From: Coptis chinensis
Lineage: Eukaryota > Streptophyta > Magnoliopsida > Ranunculales > Ranunculaceae
Direction of reading: 5' to 3'
DNA: 64,000 nucleotides
NCBI GenBank assembly: GCA_015680905.1
Contig: CM027379.1
Span: 97,391,001 to 97,455,000, forward strand
Of the stretch, positions 1 to 11,172 are shown one piece after another (the first letter of the stretch is position 1; each line of letters opens with the position of its first letter). The translations under genes were made by a program, and so were the position numbers. The notes under the pieces were generated by a model, which did no database searches, was not told where the DNA came from, and worked only from the letters and a program-made list of their open reading frames with translations.

Positions 1-2
1 TA

Positions 3-506
3 AACCGGTCGCCATGGTCGAAGCTGCAAATGGAGGTAGTAGAAGTCACTGAGTACGCCAAGCGATGTCAACGGGTTGCTCGCAAAGCTCAAAGTGCGTA
101 TACCACGGCCTGTAGTGAGTATGCCAAGCTGGACGAGAAGTATTGTCAGCTAAAAAAGGTAGACGGGGCTCGAGGGCGGACGGGTACGCGTTGTTCGCGG
201 CTGCGAGGCACGCGTTCCTTCGACCAAAGACGCTCTCCCGGGACAAACATGTGGTCGCGGCTCCTTGATAGTGATTTCTCTTCTTTGTTAAGTAAGAAAA
301 CTGAGTTTTTTTATATTTGTGATGTCTGTTCGTCGCCCCTACGAGGGTTAAACATTAGAGCTGTGTTTTCAGGCTTGCCTGAGCAGTTCGCCTTTGTTGA
401 TACAGAGAACTGGTGTCCACGAAAGTGGCAGTTCGTTACTTTTCCTCCTTTTGTTCACCGGTCCGATCTGGATTTTCTTGGTAAACCCAGCAGATCGGTG
501 GGTTAG
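3..506 (+). CDS. Open frame antisense to the Tat element, open at the window edge
   Basis: This frame is open from position 3 to a stop at 506, so it probably extends left of the window; the first ATG is at 30. It lies between pol and the expected 3' LTR, on the strand opposite to gag-pol. The first 45 residues are rich in K, E, A and Q and could form a coiled coil; the rest contains an aromatic, Cys-containing segment (FYICDVC). Tat-lineage elements are known to carry additional ORFs, some antisense and downstream of pol, so this may be a fragment of one. No domain is recognised, and chance openness in a GC-rich stretch cannot be excluded. Confidence 0.3.
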   Translation, partial: NRSPWSKLQMEVVEVTEYAKRCQRVARKAQSAYTTACSEYAKLDEKYCQLKKVDGARGRTGTRCSRLRGTRSFDQRRSPGTNMWSRLLDSDFSSLLSKKTEFFYICDVCSSPLRGLNIRAVFSGLPEQFAFVDTENWCPRKWQFVTFPPFVHRSDLDFLGKPSRSVG

Positions 507-754
507 AACTGATTCTCTAAAACTGGTCGTGTAGTTTCGTAGTAAATGTATGCTTGATGTTATCTTTTGCTTGACTGCTTGTACTATTATCCTGTTTATG
601 GGGCTTGTTTTTGAAATATAATTTTCGTAAAGCGTTATGTTTGTGTAGTATTGCTCGGGGAAGCGATCTGGGAGATGTGAGTGTCCGAGTAGTTTAGACT
701 TAGGGGGCTCATGACCCTACCAATTTCGGAGGGCGTGTTGCTCTCTGGGAGTGT

Positions 755-1515
755 TCTCGCGGAGTTGACCCTAGGAGTATAGGTCCTCCACTAGCGAGAC
801 TCGGAGAGGCGATGAGCCTGTAAGCTCTTGAGAAAGTTCTGCTCGCTTGAGAGCGTGTGTAGCCCCTGAGGGCGTGCTGCTCCTAAGAGCGTTCTCGCTG
901 AGTTGATCCTAGGAGTATAGGTCCTCAACTTAGCGAGATTCGGAGAGGCGATGAGCCTGTAAGCTCCTCGAGAGGCGTTTCGCTTTAGGCGTGTGTAGTA
1001 GCCCCGAGGGCGTCTTCGCTCTGAGGCGTTCTCACTGAGTTGATCCTAGGAGTATAGGTCCTCAACTTAGCGAGACTCGGAGAGGCGATGAGCCTGTAAG
1101 CTCCTGAGAGCGCTCGCCGCGCAAACGAGAGCATGTGTAGCCCCCGGCGTCTTTGCTCTGAGCGTTCTCGCTGAGTTGACCCTAGGAGTATAGGTCCTCA
1201 ACTTAGCGAGACTCGGAGAGGCGATGAGCCTGTAAGCGTTCTGCTCGCTTGAGAGCGTGTGTAGCCCCCCCGAGGGCGTTTGCTCTGAGAGCGTTCGGCC
1301 GAAGTTAACCCTAGGAGTATAGGTCCTCAACTTAGCGAGACTTCGGAGAGGCGATGAGCCTGTAAGCTCCTGAGAGCGTTCTGCTCGCTTGAGAGCGTGT
1401 GTAGCCCCTGAGGGCGTGCTGCTCCTGAGAGCGTTCTCGCTGAGTTGACCCTAGGAGTATAGGTCCTCAACTTAGCGAGATTCGGAGAGGCGATGAGCCT
1501 GTAAGCAGTGCATAT
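755..1515. repeat. Six tandem ~136-bp repeats in the 3' region of the Tat element
   Basis: The phrase CCTAGGAGTATAGGTCCTC, or a near copy, recurs at about 769, 908, 1045, 1180, 1309 and 1449, giving a period of 127-141 bp. Each unit also carries GGAGAGGCGATGAGCCTGTAAG and a CTCGCTTGAGAGCGTGTGTAG-like block. Around the phrase, GCTGAGTTGA and TCAACTTAGC form an imperfect dyad that could fold as a hairpin. The array is more GC-rich than its surroundings and lies downstream of pol, where Tat/Ogre-type elements are known to carry tandem repeats. Confidence 0.9.
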
Positions 1516-1679
1516 GGTGCTTGCAGTGCGAGTGGCGTGGCTTGGAGATGCGAGTAAATACCGCAGTTTATGATAACAATCTTGAGTATCTTACACTTGA
1601 ACTTGTAGCAAATGGAAACATGAATTACAAAACATAATGCAACTACTGGTAAAACTTTTTTAACAAGTACGTGTTCCAA

Positions 1680-2720
1680 GGTCGTGGCAATAACTTCCCC
1701 TTTTGGGTTTTAATCCAATACGCTCCATTGCCAACTACGCGTTCCACTATGTAAGGGCCTTCCCACGTTGGCGCTAGCTTAGAGTCATATTGAGTTTTTT
1801 TCAAGACTAGATCCCCAGGTTGAAAAGATCGAGGATGTACTCGTTTGTTTTGTAAGACCGCTTTAGGATTTGTTGGTAGGATGCTACTCTGATAGCTGCT
1901 AGATCGCGCCGTTCTTCGAGGAGATCGACCTCTCGAGCTAATACTGAGTCATTATGACCTGACTCGACAAGCTCAGATCGGGTTGTCGTGATTGTCAACT
2001 CGGTGGGGATGACGACTTCTGTGCCATAACATAAGAAAAATGGTGATTCGCCGGTGCTGGAGCGAGCTGTGGTGCGGTGAGCCCATAGTATGTTCTCGAG
2101 CTGATTTGGCTATTGGCTCTTGTTCTTTTCAATCTTTTTCTTCAAATTCTCTAGAATGGCTTTGTTGCTGGCCTCTGCCTGTCCATTGCTTTGAGCGTAC
2201 TGGGGAGTGGAGAATGCATGAACGATCTTCCACTTGGCCAGGAACTCTCTGACTGTTTTGCCCTTGAGCTGGGAACCGTTGTCCATCACTAGTGTGTGTG
2301 GTAAGCCGAATATGGTGATGATATGAGTCCAAATGAAATTCCTGACATGTGACTCTTTGACGCAGTTAACGGAACTCGCTGCCGACCACTTAGTGAAGTA
2401 ATCTGTAGCAGCTAAGACAAAGCGGAAGCCGGTACTTTTCTGAGGGATGAATGGTCCCATAATGTCCATGCCCCACATGTGGAACGGCCAAGGGCTCGCG
2501 ATGTTGATCGGTTAGCGGTCGGTCAGATGATGTTGTGACCAAATGTTTGACATTTGACACACTTGAGGACATACGTTTTGGCATCAATCTGCATACGGGG
2601 CCAAAAGTATCCTTGGGAGATCGCTTTATGGGCCAACGAGCGACCTCCAGCATGATTTCCACACTCTCCTTCATGAATTTCAACGCAAAAATTAACTGGC
2701 CTTGTTCTGGACTGATGCAT
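1680..2720 (-). pseudogene. Tat-lineage integrase, broken into several frames
   Basis: Integrase inserts the cDNA into the host genome. Its three parts lie in order on the minus strand. An HHCC-like zinc region at 2523-2720 includes KCVKCQTFGH. The catalytic core at 2110-2478 has its acidic residues in WGMDIMGP, VMDNGSQ and NGQAEASNKA. The C-terminal part at 1680-1998 contains LLEERRDLAAIRVASYQQ and continues out of frame to about 1680. No chromodomain follows, as expected for Tat. The three parts are in different frames, so no functional protein is encoded. Confidence 0.85.
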
Positions 2721-3979
2721 CTCAGATGAGGTCCCCCAGCGGATTTGCGAAATAATCTGTCATTTACCAAACAATAGCTACGTGCCTGGTGCGGCATCTT
2801 CCTGGCTTTGGTACGCTCATCTGGGAGCGTACCGTGCTGGATGTACTGTTTAATAGGCTGCATCCATGTTTGGCTCATCTGATCTCCAGAGAGTGGGCAC
2901 AGGTCGCTGATTTCTAAGACATGGTCCGCTTGGTAAGCTGGTCGGTCAACCACTTCAATGGTCAGTTGTCTAGGGGCACAATTCGGTGTCTGAGTGGCTA
3001 GGTCCGCTAAGCTATCTGCGTGACGGTTCTCGTCACGCAAAAAATGGTGTACCGTAGCTCTGCTGAATGAAGGAAGTAAATCATTAACAACTTGAAGGTA
3101 CTTGGAAAGGTTACCTTCGTTGGTAGTGTACTCTTTTGCGATCTGGCGAACAACCAGTTGCGAGTCACTAAAGATTTGGAGCTCCTTTACACCGAGCTGG
3201 ATTGCCGCACACAGCCCCATTATTAGTGCCTCGTACTCCGCTTTGTTATTGGAAGTTGCAAAGTCTATGCGAACTGCTTTCTCTATCATAGCTCCCTCGG
3301 GAGATACTAAAAAGATTCCGATACCACTGCCTCCTGGGTTGCTGGAACCATCTACGTAGAGGGACCAGACTATTTTTATGTTTGCTTTTGTGGGTGTGAC
3401 CTCTGCTTCTGCCTCCCAATTAGGGTCGTCGACTGGAAAATCTGCTAGGAAGTCTGCGATGACCTGACCCTTCTGCGACGTGCGGGGGACGAAGTCCATG
3501 TGGTGCTCGCCCAATTCTTCGGCCCATATTGCCATCCTAGTAGTCTTATTTTCCTTGTGAAGGATCCGCTTCAATGGGAGATCGCTAAGTACTTTGATTG
3601 GATGGGTTTGGAAGTAAGGTCTGAATTTTCTTGCCGAGTATAATAAAGCAAGCACTGCTCTCTCCACGTGGGAATAATTCTTCTCGGCTGGAGTGAGCGT
3701 CTTACTTGTGAAGTAAATCGGCTTTTCTGAATTGTGTTCCTCTTTGAAGAGAACTAAACTAATGGCGAAGTCCGATACTGCCAGATAGAGCCCCAGAGTT
3801 TCTCCGTCTGTTGGTTTAGCTAAGACGGGAGGTGTTGTGAGGTATTCCTTGAGAGTGGAGAATGCTTGGTGGCATTGATCGTTCCACGAACCGCCGCCTT
3901 TTTCATAGATTCGTAGGAACGGGTCGGCACTTATCGACGCCTCGATATGAATCGGTTGAGTGCAGCGACCATGCGACAA
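2390..3979 (-). pseudogene. Dual RNase H region of the Tat element
   Basis: This is the longest surviving frame of the element (529 codons). The first part is the end of RT and the normal gypsy RNase H, with YFTSKTLTPAEKNYSHVERA and PIKVLSDLPLKRIL. After a linker a second RNase H begins at about residue 205: LYVDGSSNPGGSGIG carries the first Asp, NNKAEYEAL the Glu, and IFSDSQLVV the next Asp. This second, archaeal-type domain is diagnostic for the Tat lineage. The C-terminal ~100 residues are out-of-frame integrase sequence, showing a frameshift near 2.7 kb. Confidence 0.85.
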
Positions 3980-4778
3980 CTTTTATATCTGTTTTCTTTG
4001 TTTGTGGGTCGGGCATGTCTAAGAACGCCGAATTTGGTGCGGATTAAACCCGATACCTCGCTCACGACCCGATATCCTAGAAATTTTCCGGAAGACGCCC
4101 AAAAAAAGGCACTTCTCGGGTTCGCCTTCATTCGGTTAAATTCGTGTAATCGGAGAACGCTTACTCAAGGTAAGTAAGGTGGTCGCCTGCTTTTTTGCTT
4201 TTGACAACCATGTCGTCGATGTAGACCTCCACGGTATCTCCTAACATGTCCTGGAACATGTCAGTTACCAGTCGTTGATATGTCGCCCCCGCATTCTTCA
4301 GTCCGAACGGGAGAACGTTGTAACAATAAATTCCTTGCTCAGTGATGAATGAGGTATTCTCCTGATCTTCTTCAGCGAGTGGTATTTGGTTGTACCCACT
4401 ATATGCATCCATGAATGATAACAGCTCGTGCCCACAAGTCTGGTCGACAAGTCGGTCGATTCTAGGTAGTGGGAAGCTGTCCTTAGGTGTTTCTTGGTTG
4501 ACGTTGGTGAAGTCGACGCACAGGCGGACTGTACCATTCTTTTTTGGAACGGCCACTATGTTTGCTACCCAATCTGGGTAATCGACCTTCCGGATGAAAC
4601 CGACATGTTTGAGTTTATCGACCTCATCGTTGACTGCTTTTTGAAAACGTAATGACAATCTTCTAGGTCGTTGTTGAACTGGTTTGGCACCAGGATTGAC
4701 GTTTAACCGATGGCATGCAACGCTAGGATCTATACCCGGTACGTCGATATACGACCAAGCGAACACATCTTTATTCAT
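3931..4778 (-). pseudogene. Reverse transcriptase of the Tat element
   Basis: The frame at 4161-4778 holds the core RT motifs: VPKKNGTVRLCVDFTNVN, LLSFMDAYSGYNQI, LPFGLKNAGATYQR and the catalytic YIDDMVV. The next part of the domain (4131 down to 3931, SGKFLGYRV) continues in another frame with mismatches to the usual pattern, so the coding is broken just after the YIDD box. Only the fingers/palm core is uninterrupted. Confidence 0.87.
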
Positions 4779-5235
4779 TTACAAAAAATTTACAAGATGA
4801 GCTTTAAGTGTGGGGTCGAGGTTAGCCCCTACATAGACGAGTTTAGGGTCGTCTTCGTTTCCTGCATTCACTTGTCGCCTTTTTCACCTTCGGTGCGGGT
4901 TAAAGGCGGTTTGAGTGCTCTCTGGAGAATTGCACTTTGCAGATGTTGTGCTGGTTTGATGACTGGCTGTAGTAGCTGTAGGAGCTGGAGTGTCTTCTGT
5001 GGTTACGACAACAGGGTCGAGGTGACTTTCATTCGCGTGACAACGCTGGGATGGTTTTCGCTGCCGCTACCGTTGGTTGTATGAAAGCTGGTGGGGCGAT
5101 CTCTAGGCTCTGCTTGCATGTAACGCTCTCTACTGGGGCAACCTCAAAGATTTGCAACGCTGGGACAACTGCTGCCTTGGTGGAGGTCGGGATTCGGGCT
5201 GGTGAGAGGAAGTTCTTGTTGGAGCCCCCAGCGTT

Positions 5236-5840
5236 CTATTTTGGTGCGCTGGCTCTGACCTCGGCCACTAAGTCTTTGGCCATTGTATAGCTGGTGGGCT
5301 CGTTTCTGACGGTGATGGGAGATTCGGTGATCTTGTTCGCTGCGATGATCTGGTTACAATGATAGGCCTCGAGCTGGTTGCTCCGAAGCTCCATCATTCC
5401 CCTCGGGCCAGGAAAACGGATCACTTGATGCAAAGTGGACGGCACTGCCTACATTTGATGGATCCATCGTCGTCCTAGAATGGCGTTGTAAGACGACTTG
5501 GTATCGAGGACGCTAAAACGCGTGTTGAAGCTGACCTTGTCTTCTCGGGAGCCCACTGAGACTGGGAGTATGATGTCTCCTATTGGGTCGGCCCTGGAGC
5601 CATTAAATCCGAAGAGGGGTGCGATTGGGTCTATGAAGACCGACTTTGGCAGGTTCATCTCTTGGATCGTATGGTAGAACAAAATATCGCAGGAGCTGCC
5701 AGGATCTATCAAAACTCGCTTGACAGTCCAGTCACTGATTTTGACGTGGACCATGAGTGCGTCGTTGTGCGGGAGGCAAACCTTGTTGAGGTCGGCCTCT
5801 GAGAAGGTGATGTCTCGACAGGTCCCGAATCGCGTGAATG
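5236..5840 (-). pseudogene. Aspartic protease and protease-RT linker of the Tat element
   Basis: The frame 5449-5754 carries the retroviral-type protease: the catalytic motif VLIDPGSSCDIL (Asp-Pro-Gly-Ser-Ser), a flap region with FGFNGSRADPIGDIILPV, and YNAILGR near the end. The N-terminal part (5755-5840) is readable in another frame. The adjoining frame at 5236-5445 (PSTLHQVIRFPGPRG) is the conserved linker towards RT. No clear sense frame is left between 4779 and 5235. Confidence 0.82.
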
Positions 5841-6074
5841 GAGTGCGGCCTGTGAAGAAAAGTTGTAAACTTCATGAAGGGCGCCAACGCGCCTTCTCTT
5901 TTCTCGCGAAGTTGAAACGGAATCATCCTGAAGTGTGATTATGTGGATGGTTCTGTCATACTCGCGACCTGTTGACGGCTGGCGGCGATCTTGACGGGAG
6001 CGGTCTCTAGAACGTCCTCTGCTGTGAGAACGACCTTGGGCCCTCTGATCGCTACGTCGGGGTGGGGATCTGCT

Positions 6075-7260
6075 TCATATTCTGCGTGCCATGAGCTTGT
6101 GGCGCAGGTCGCCGTCGGGTATGTTGGTGTATTGCTTGATGTGTCCGGTTTCTATGAGATCCTGCAAATAATGCTTGAGCCCCCAGCACACGTCGGTCTC
6201 ATGGCACTTAGCTCGGTGGAAAGCGCAGTAGGGATGGTCGGGGAGATCTGCTGGCTGCCTTATCTCAGGTCGGTAGTAGGCAGCTCGTTTGATTTTCTCT
6301 AGTATGTAACTATGAGATCTGGTGAGTATGGTGAATTCTCGGTCATTGCTTGGTTTGGGTTTGGAGGGCTGCCCTTGTTGTCGGGGTCGTTTTTTAGAGG
6401 ATGATGCTACCTCGTAAACCTCTCTTTCTTCTGTTTCTTCTTCTTCTTGGTTCTGAGTTTTCAAACCTTCTTGTAACTTGATGTACCTATCAACTCGAAA
6501 GCGCATCTCGCCAACGTTTCGGTTGTTTTCGGGGAGGCGATCGGCGAAAGGTTGTTCGCTTGGCTTGCAGCGTTTGTGAGAGCCACCGCAGCAAATGACT
6601 CTTTGAGGCCACTTTCCATGTCTAAAAGTTCTGTTTTGAACCGACTTAAGAAGGAGCGGAAGGTTTCCTCCTTACCGAGAGCAAGCTGAAAGAGTGAATT
6701 GAGATCGCCCTTCTTACGTCTATTATGGACGTATTGGCCTGCGAATAGGTCGGTGAGCTGTTCGAAGCTTTTTATCGAGTCTGCCTCGAGGGAGAAGAAC
6801 CAGTCGAGTGGGCCATCTTTTAGACTAGCTGGCTTGATGCGCAATGAAGGTGGTCGAACTCTGGTGCACTGTAGAGTGCTAGACTTTGAACATACCGGGC
6901 TATATGCTGGCCTGGGCATGTGCGGCCGTCGTACATTGGGAACCGTGGTTGGACGAAGTCTGGAGGAGAGACTTTGCGGAGTAGCTCAGCAGCAAATGGA
7001 GATGCGCGGTAGGTTTTCAGCATCTTTTGCACTATCTGGGTGGAGCCTTTCTTTACCGCGTTTTTGTCGAGCCTTTGGCTCAGCTCGTTGATCTGTTGAC
7101 TGACGTTGATGACGTCGTCCTCTGTAGTGACACCTAGTGGGTTATGTGTATCCACTTGTGCACGTAGTGTGACGTTTTCTTGCCTGAGCTCAGCTATTTG
7201 CTCGTTCACTGTCCCTAGTTGTCCTGCTAAAATGTGGAGTTGAGCTTCAAGGCTTGCCAT
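6075..7260 (-). pseudogene. Gag of the Tat element, in three frames
   Basis: The start is ATG at 7260 (MASLEAQLHILAGQL), followed by a coiled-coil stretch and PPDFVQPRFPMYDGRTCPGQH, the usual entry to the gypsy gag core. The core continues at 6461-6919 in another frame (LKDGPLDWFFSLEADSIKSF; SFLSRFKTELLDM). The C-terminal part at 6075-6506 has a Cys/His motif (YCAFHRAKCHETDVCWGLK) of the kind seen in Tat gag. At least two frameshifts separate the pieces. Confidence 0.82.
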
Positions 7261-7329
7261 GCTTCGTGGGCTTGAGAGTTTTGGCTACGGATTTGTTTGG
7301 AAATGGTTTGGTTTCTCAAGTAATCGAGA

Positions 7330-7344
7330 CCACAGACGGCGCCA
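7330..7344 (-). promoter_or_regulatory. Primer-binding site of the Tat element
   Basis: On the minus strand the sequence after the LTR end (CTTACA) reads TGGCGCCGTC, which fits the 3' end of plant tRNA-Asp for its first bases. It fixes the inner LTR edge at 7346. Confidence 0.7.
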
Positions 7345-7345
7345 A

Positions 7346-7835
7346 TGTAAGGTGTGATTTAGCTTTCCCTTACACACAGTCAAATGGGGAACTGGAATGG
7401 GTTATTGGATGGACCAAGTTCGTTTTGGGAGCAAACTGCCTACGTATCTGGCTCTTGGTTCTTTTTGGGGGAGAGCAGAATCAGGTCTGGCATAGTTCAT
7501 AGGAGAGGTATTTATAGAAATTGAGAGTGTATCTTTGCCCACCACGTGTAAAGGGTGTCCCAAATGAGGGGTGGAGATTAGGATAGCATGTGAGAATTGT
7601 CCTCATAGGTCTGCTGTAATGATGTGGAGTGGCAGTCTGTACAAGTAGCTTGCGGCAGTGGCCAGTAGCTGACGGCCAAGATTTGTGCAAGTACACCTTT
7701 AGTCATGATTGCTTCTGGAAGGGGTATCTGAGCTACTTCCTAGCGTAGTTCGTTTATAGCGCTCTATTAGCTCCTCGATGCGACCTGGAACCATAGATCG
7801 GTGCGTCATTTCCACCATGTTAGGCACATGCTGGA
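7346..7835 (-). repeat. 5' LTR of the Tat element (outer edge approximate)
   Basis: The inner edge is set by the primer-binding site: on the plus strand the LTR begins TGTAAGG. The outer end is uncertain because the partner LTR is outside the window; candidate CA ends lie near 7828 and 7880. A TATA box on the minus strand supports the assignment. Confidence 0.55.
7509..7516 (-). promoter_or_regulatory. TATA box in the Tat LTR
   Basis: The minus strand reads CTATAAATACCTCTCC here, about 165 bases before the inner LTR end, where a U3/R promoter is expected. Confidence 0.5.
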
Positions 7836-7903
7836 TAGAGAATATCACCCCCTAATTCCCCTGATCTATATCCCATGCATTGTTGGTTTTGTAGAATTTG
7901 AAT

Positions 7904-8040
7904 AGTTGTAGACATGTGGTACGTAGTCGTACTAAATTTTTGGCAGATCGTGTTAAAGATTGGGTTGAAAAGAAATTTGGCTCTGTTCCTGAAAGTGATC
8001 AAATGGCTGCGTACCCTTTCTTGAAAAACTTCCTAAATTG
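7904..8040 (+). other. Exon-like coding remnant of unknown gene
   Basis: Between the Tat LTR and the copia element a plus-strand frame encodes about 45 residues containing FLADRVKDWVEKKFGSVPES and ends at a TGA. The composition (charged, W/F-containing) looks like real protein, and an AG acceptor (GTTGTAG) lies just upstream. The family is not recognised. The rest of 7850-8455 is AT-rich with no other coding signal. Confidence 0.3.
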
Positions 8041-8455
8041 ACAAAAACATTTTTTTTCTTATGATCTTGTTTTTCATTGGTTCAAATTATTCTCTTTATG
8101 GTATCTGGTTTATAATTCTGGAATGAGATGCATGCAGGCTATTATAAATGTGGATCTCTTGTTATGTTTGCGAATCATTGAAATTTACTTGATCCATGAA
8201 TAAGCTTTAAAGCTAAAACATTGTAAGATTTTTTTTGGCTGTGATATTTAATTAGTTTGGTAATGCTTGATTGATGATAATATACGGTTTTCAATGAAAT
8301 TACCATGACAAGTAAAATAGTAGCTAGTAATGGCCGGGGTCTTAGACTCTTAATGTGCAATGTCATTCCTTTAATTTTTCGAGTCCTGAGGGTGGTCAGT
8401 TGGTCATGCTTATATTGTTCATTTGTTCCCATTATGATGTTTAGATACTTGTAGA

Positions 8456-9236
8456 TGTTGGGGATTATATCAATACCAATCGATTCCCCTACTACACAGA
8501 TAACTTGTATTTTAACACAATTCAACTCCGGACAAAATCTAAATATCAACTACAGCCTATACTAACATGCCCAACTCACTAAACAACTATCAACAACAAA
8601 TAATAATGCAAAGCAGTAAAGGCAAACCACAACACAAAGATTTACCGTGGTTCGGCCAATGATGCCTACTTCCACAAGAGCCAGTTCTTTATAAAGTGGG
8701 AAGGAATATTACAATCTCTCCTTTCAGTCTCTCACCTTACTAGATATATCACTCTTATCTCTTTACAGGGTTGTATCTCTGTAAAGGTTATCTCTCAATC
8801 TTGATAGCTTTCAAGATTGGGTTTCTCTCTCTTTGTTTTAGTCTGGATTCCAATCCTTCTGACTTGGTTGGTTAGGTTTTCCAAAACCTTGATTTTTGGT
8901 TTTATATCCAAAAACCAAATTTCGCGGTTACTGTAGCGAAGCCCACGAAATTAGACCTGGGCGCAGGTGCGCCCCATTTGAGCGCGGGTCGCGCCCAAAC
9001 ACTAGAGCCATGAGCGCAGGTGCGCCTTATCTGAGCGCGGGTCGCGCCCAAACACTGGAGCCATGAGCGCAGGTGCGCCTCATCTGAGCACGGGTCGCGC
9101 CCAAACACTGGACTGATTCAAAGGCACGAGCAGCAGGCGCTTTACGGCGAAGCGCGGCGCTCGACATATCAACGCCGAATCAGCTCCGTTTCTCTCCAGC
9201 TCTGTTTCTCTCCTCATGTGAGGGATAACACCAACA
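8456..9236 (-). repeat. 3' LTR of the copia element
   Basis: Its length is 781 bp, bounded by TGTTGG and CCAACA, with the TSD outside. A minus-strand TATA-like GATATAAAACC lies near 8900. Three minisatellite units lie inside (8955-9112). Confidence 0.93.
8955..9112. repeat. GC-rich ~54-bp minisatellite inside the copia LTR
   Basis: Three consecutive units each contain GCGCAGGTGCGCC, then TGAGCGCGGGTCGCGCCC and AAACACTRGAGCCATGA. The same array is in the partner LTR at about 13950-14103. It is strongly CpG-rich in an AT-rich region. Confidence 0.9.
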
Positions 9237-9250
9237 ATCTCCCCCTCCCG
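9237..9250 (-). promoter_or_regulatory. Polypurine tract of the copia element
   Basis: The minus strand reads GGGAGGGGGAGAT directly before the 3' LTR, the expected priming site for plus-strand DNA synthesis. Confidence 0.8.
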
Positions 9251-9286
9251 AACAGTGAGGGAGGATACCTCCATGCAATTTCCAAA

Positions 9287-11108
9287 TCAACAGGAGGAGT
9301 CTGCTATCATTCCGGCGGTAGCACAACAAATATCAAACTTACCTTTCAGTAAGACTTTGGTCATCATATCCGATCCGTTCTTATCGGTATGGATCTTCTC
9401 GATACACAAATGCTTGTCTTCGAGTACTTCTCTAATCCAATGATAACGCACGTGTATGTGTTTGGATCTAGAATGAAAACTCGGATTCTTGCTCAAGTGG
9501 ATGGCGCTCTGACTGTCACATAGAACTACAAACTGTTTTTGCTTTAGCCCTAGTTCGTCGAAGAACCTCTTCATCCATAGCATCTCTTTGCAACACTCAG
9601 TGGCTGCAATATACTCGGCTTCTGTAGTGGAGAGGGCAACACACTTTTGCAACTTAGATTGCCAAGAAACTGCTCCCCCTTCAAAAGTAACCAGATAACC
9701 GGAGGTGGACTTCATCGAGTCAACATCACCTGCCATGTCTGCATCAGTGTAGCCTTCAAGTAAGGGCTTACTTCCACCAAAGCACAAACACGATTTGGAA
9801 GTGCCCTTGAGATATCTCAATATCCACTTAACACCTTCCCAATGTTCTTTACCCAGATTTGACAGAAATCTGCTTACAACCCCAACGGCGAAAGCAATAT
9901 CCAGTCTAGTACACACCATGGCATACATCAAACTTCCCACTGCGGATGCATAAGGAATCTTTTCCATCTGATTCCGCTCATGCTCACCCTTAGGACACAT
10001 CTCTTTTGTCATGCGGAACTGGCCACCAAGCGGACAACTGACTGGCTTCGCTTGAACCAAGTTGAATCTCTTCAACACCTTCTCAATGTAGCTTTCTTGA
10101 GAAAGCCACAACTTCCCACTTTTCGTCACGAAAGTGATCCGTGATCCCAAGTATCTGCTTTGCTTGACCCAAATCCTTCATCTCAAAGGACTTACTCAAG
10201 TCTTTCTTCAGCTTGGATATCTTGTTGATGTTTGGGCCAACTATCAACATATCATCCACATACAGCAATAGCACTATGAAATCCCCATCTGGAAATCTCT
10301 GAACAAACGCACAATGATCGAAAGTAGACTTCTTGTATCCTTGCTTCGCCATAAAGGAGTCAAACTTTATGTACCACTGTCTCGGTGCTTGCTTCAACCC
10401 ATACAAGCTCTTTATTAGCTCGCATAATAGGTGCTCCTTGCCTTTGACCTCAAACCCCTCTGGCTGGTCCATGTAGACATCTTCTTCAAGGTCTCCATGA
10501 AGAAAAGCTGTCTTAACATTTAGCTGCTCAACCTCTAGGTTCATACTTGCGGCCATACCCAATACCACCCGGATAGAAGTCATCTTCACTACAGGAGAGA
10601 AAATCTCATCAAAGTCAATCCCTTTCCTTTGACCGAATCCCTTCACAACAAGGCGAGCTTTGTGCCTTGGGTGAGGATTGTTCTCCTCATGCTTGACTTT
10701 GTATATCCACTTATTCTTGAGAACTTTTCTCCCTGTGGGTTTCTCAACTAACTCATAAGTGTGATTCTTATGCAAAGAATCCATCTCGTCATGCATGGCC
10801 TTCAACCACTTCTCCTTGTATGTACCTTCAAGTGCCTCTTGATAGTACATAGGTTTTCCACCATTCGATAGTAGCACGTACGTATGTGGTGGATACCTGG
10901 TTGAAGCTAGTCTCCCTATGTCAGACCTCCTTGCCCCATCTGCTGGTGCCTCAGGAGGTTGCACTTCTGCTTGCTCTGGTGGTGGTTCATGCATCTCATT
11001 TGCATCTTCTATACCAATAGGTTCTATCCCATCATGAGTAATAGGATTCTCATCATGAGCTTCAAACTCATGGTTCTCTGCATTCTCAATGCCTTCTGCA
11101 CGTTCCAC
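9287..11108 (-). pseudogene. Copia reverse transcriptase and RNase H
   Basis: Two overlapping frames, 10083-11108 and 9287-10150, together cover RT and RNase H. RT motifs include KNKWIYKVK, KARLVVKGF, SLYGLKQAPRQWY and the catalytic LLYVDDMLIVG. RNase H has GYTDADMAGD, STTEAEYIAATE and LCDSQSAI, and ends near the polypurine tract. The frames switch near 10.1 kb, after LGQAKQILG, by a small indel, so polyprotein continuity is lost. A run of acidic residues upstream of RT (about residues 1-80) is the normal integrase-RT spacer. Confidence 0.9.
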
Positions 11109-11172
11109 AGAAGGAACTTCTGATTCTGAATCAACAAGATCAATGGTGAAAGCTTGTAGCTTCTCACCCTCC

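Larger units (their letters stand above)
1..7850 (-). mobile_element. Ty3/gypsy LTR retrotransposon, Tat lineage, degraded and cut by the window edge
   Basis: Reading the minus strand from high to low coordinates gives LTR, primer-binding site, gag, protease, reverse transcriptase, RNase H, a second RNase H and integrase. An extra archaeal-type RNase H after the normal one and the lack of a chromodomain are hallmarks of the plant Tat/Ogre/Retand lineage. The 5' LTR starts next to the primer site at 7346; its outer edge is not sharp (about 7.8-7.85 kb). The 3' LTR should lie left of position 1, so no TSD can be tested. The coding region is broken into many frames, so the copy is dead. Confidence 0.88.
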
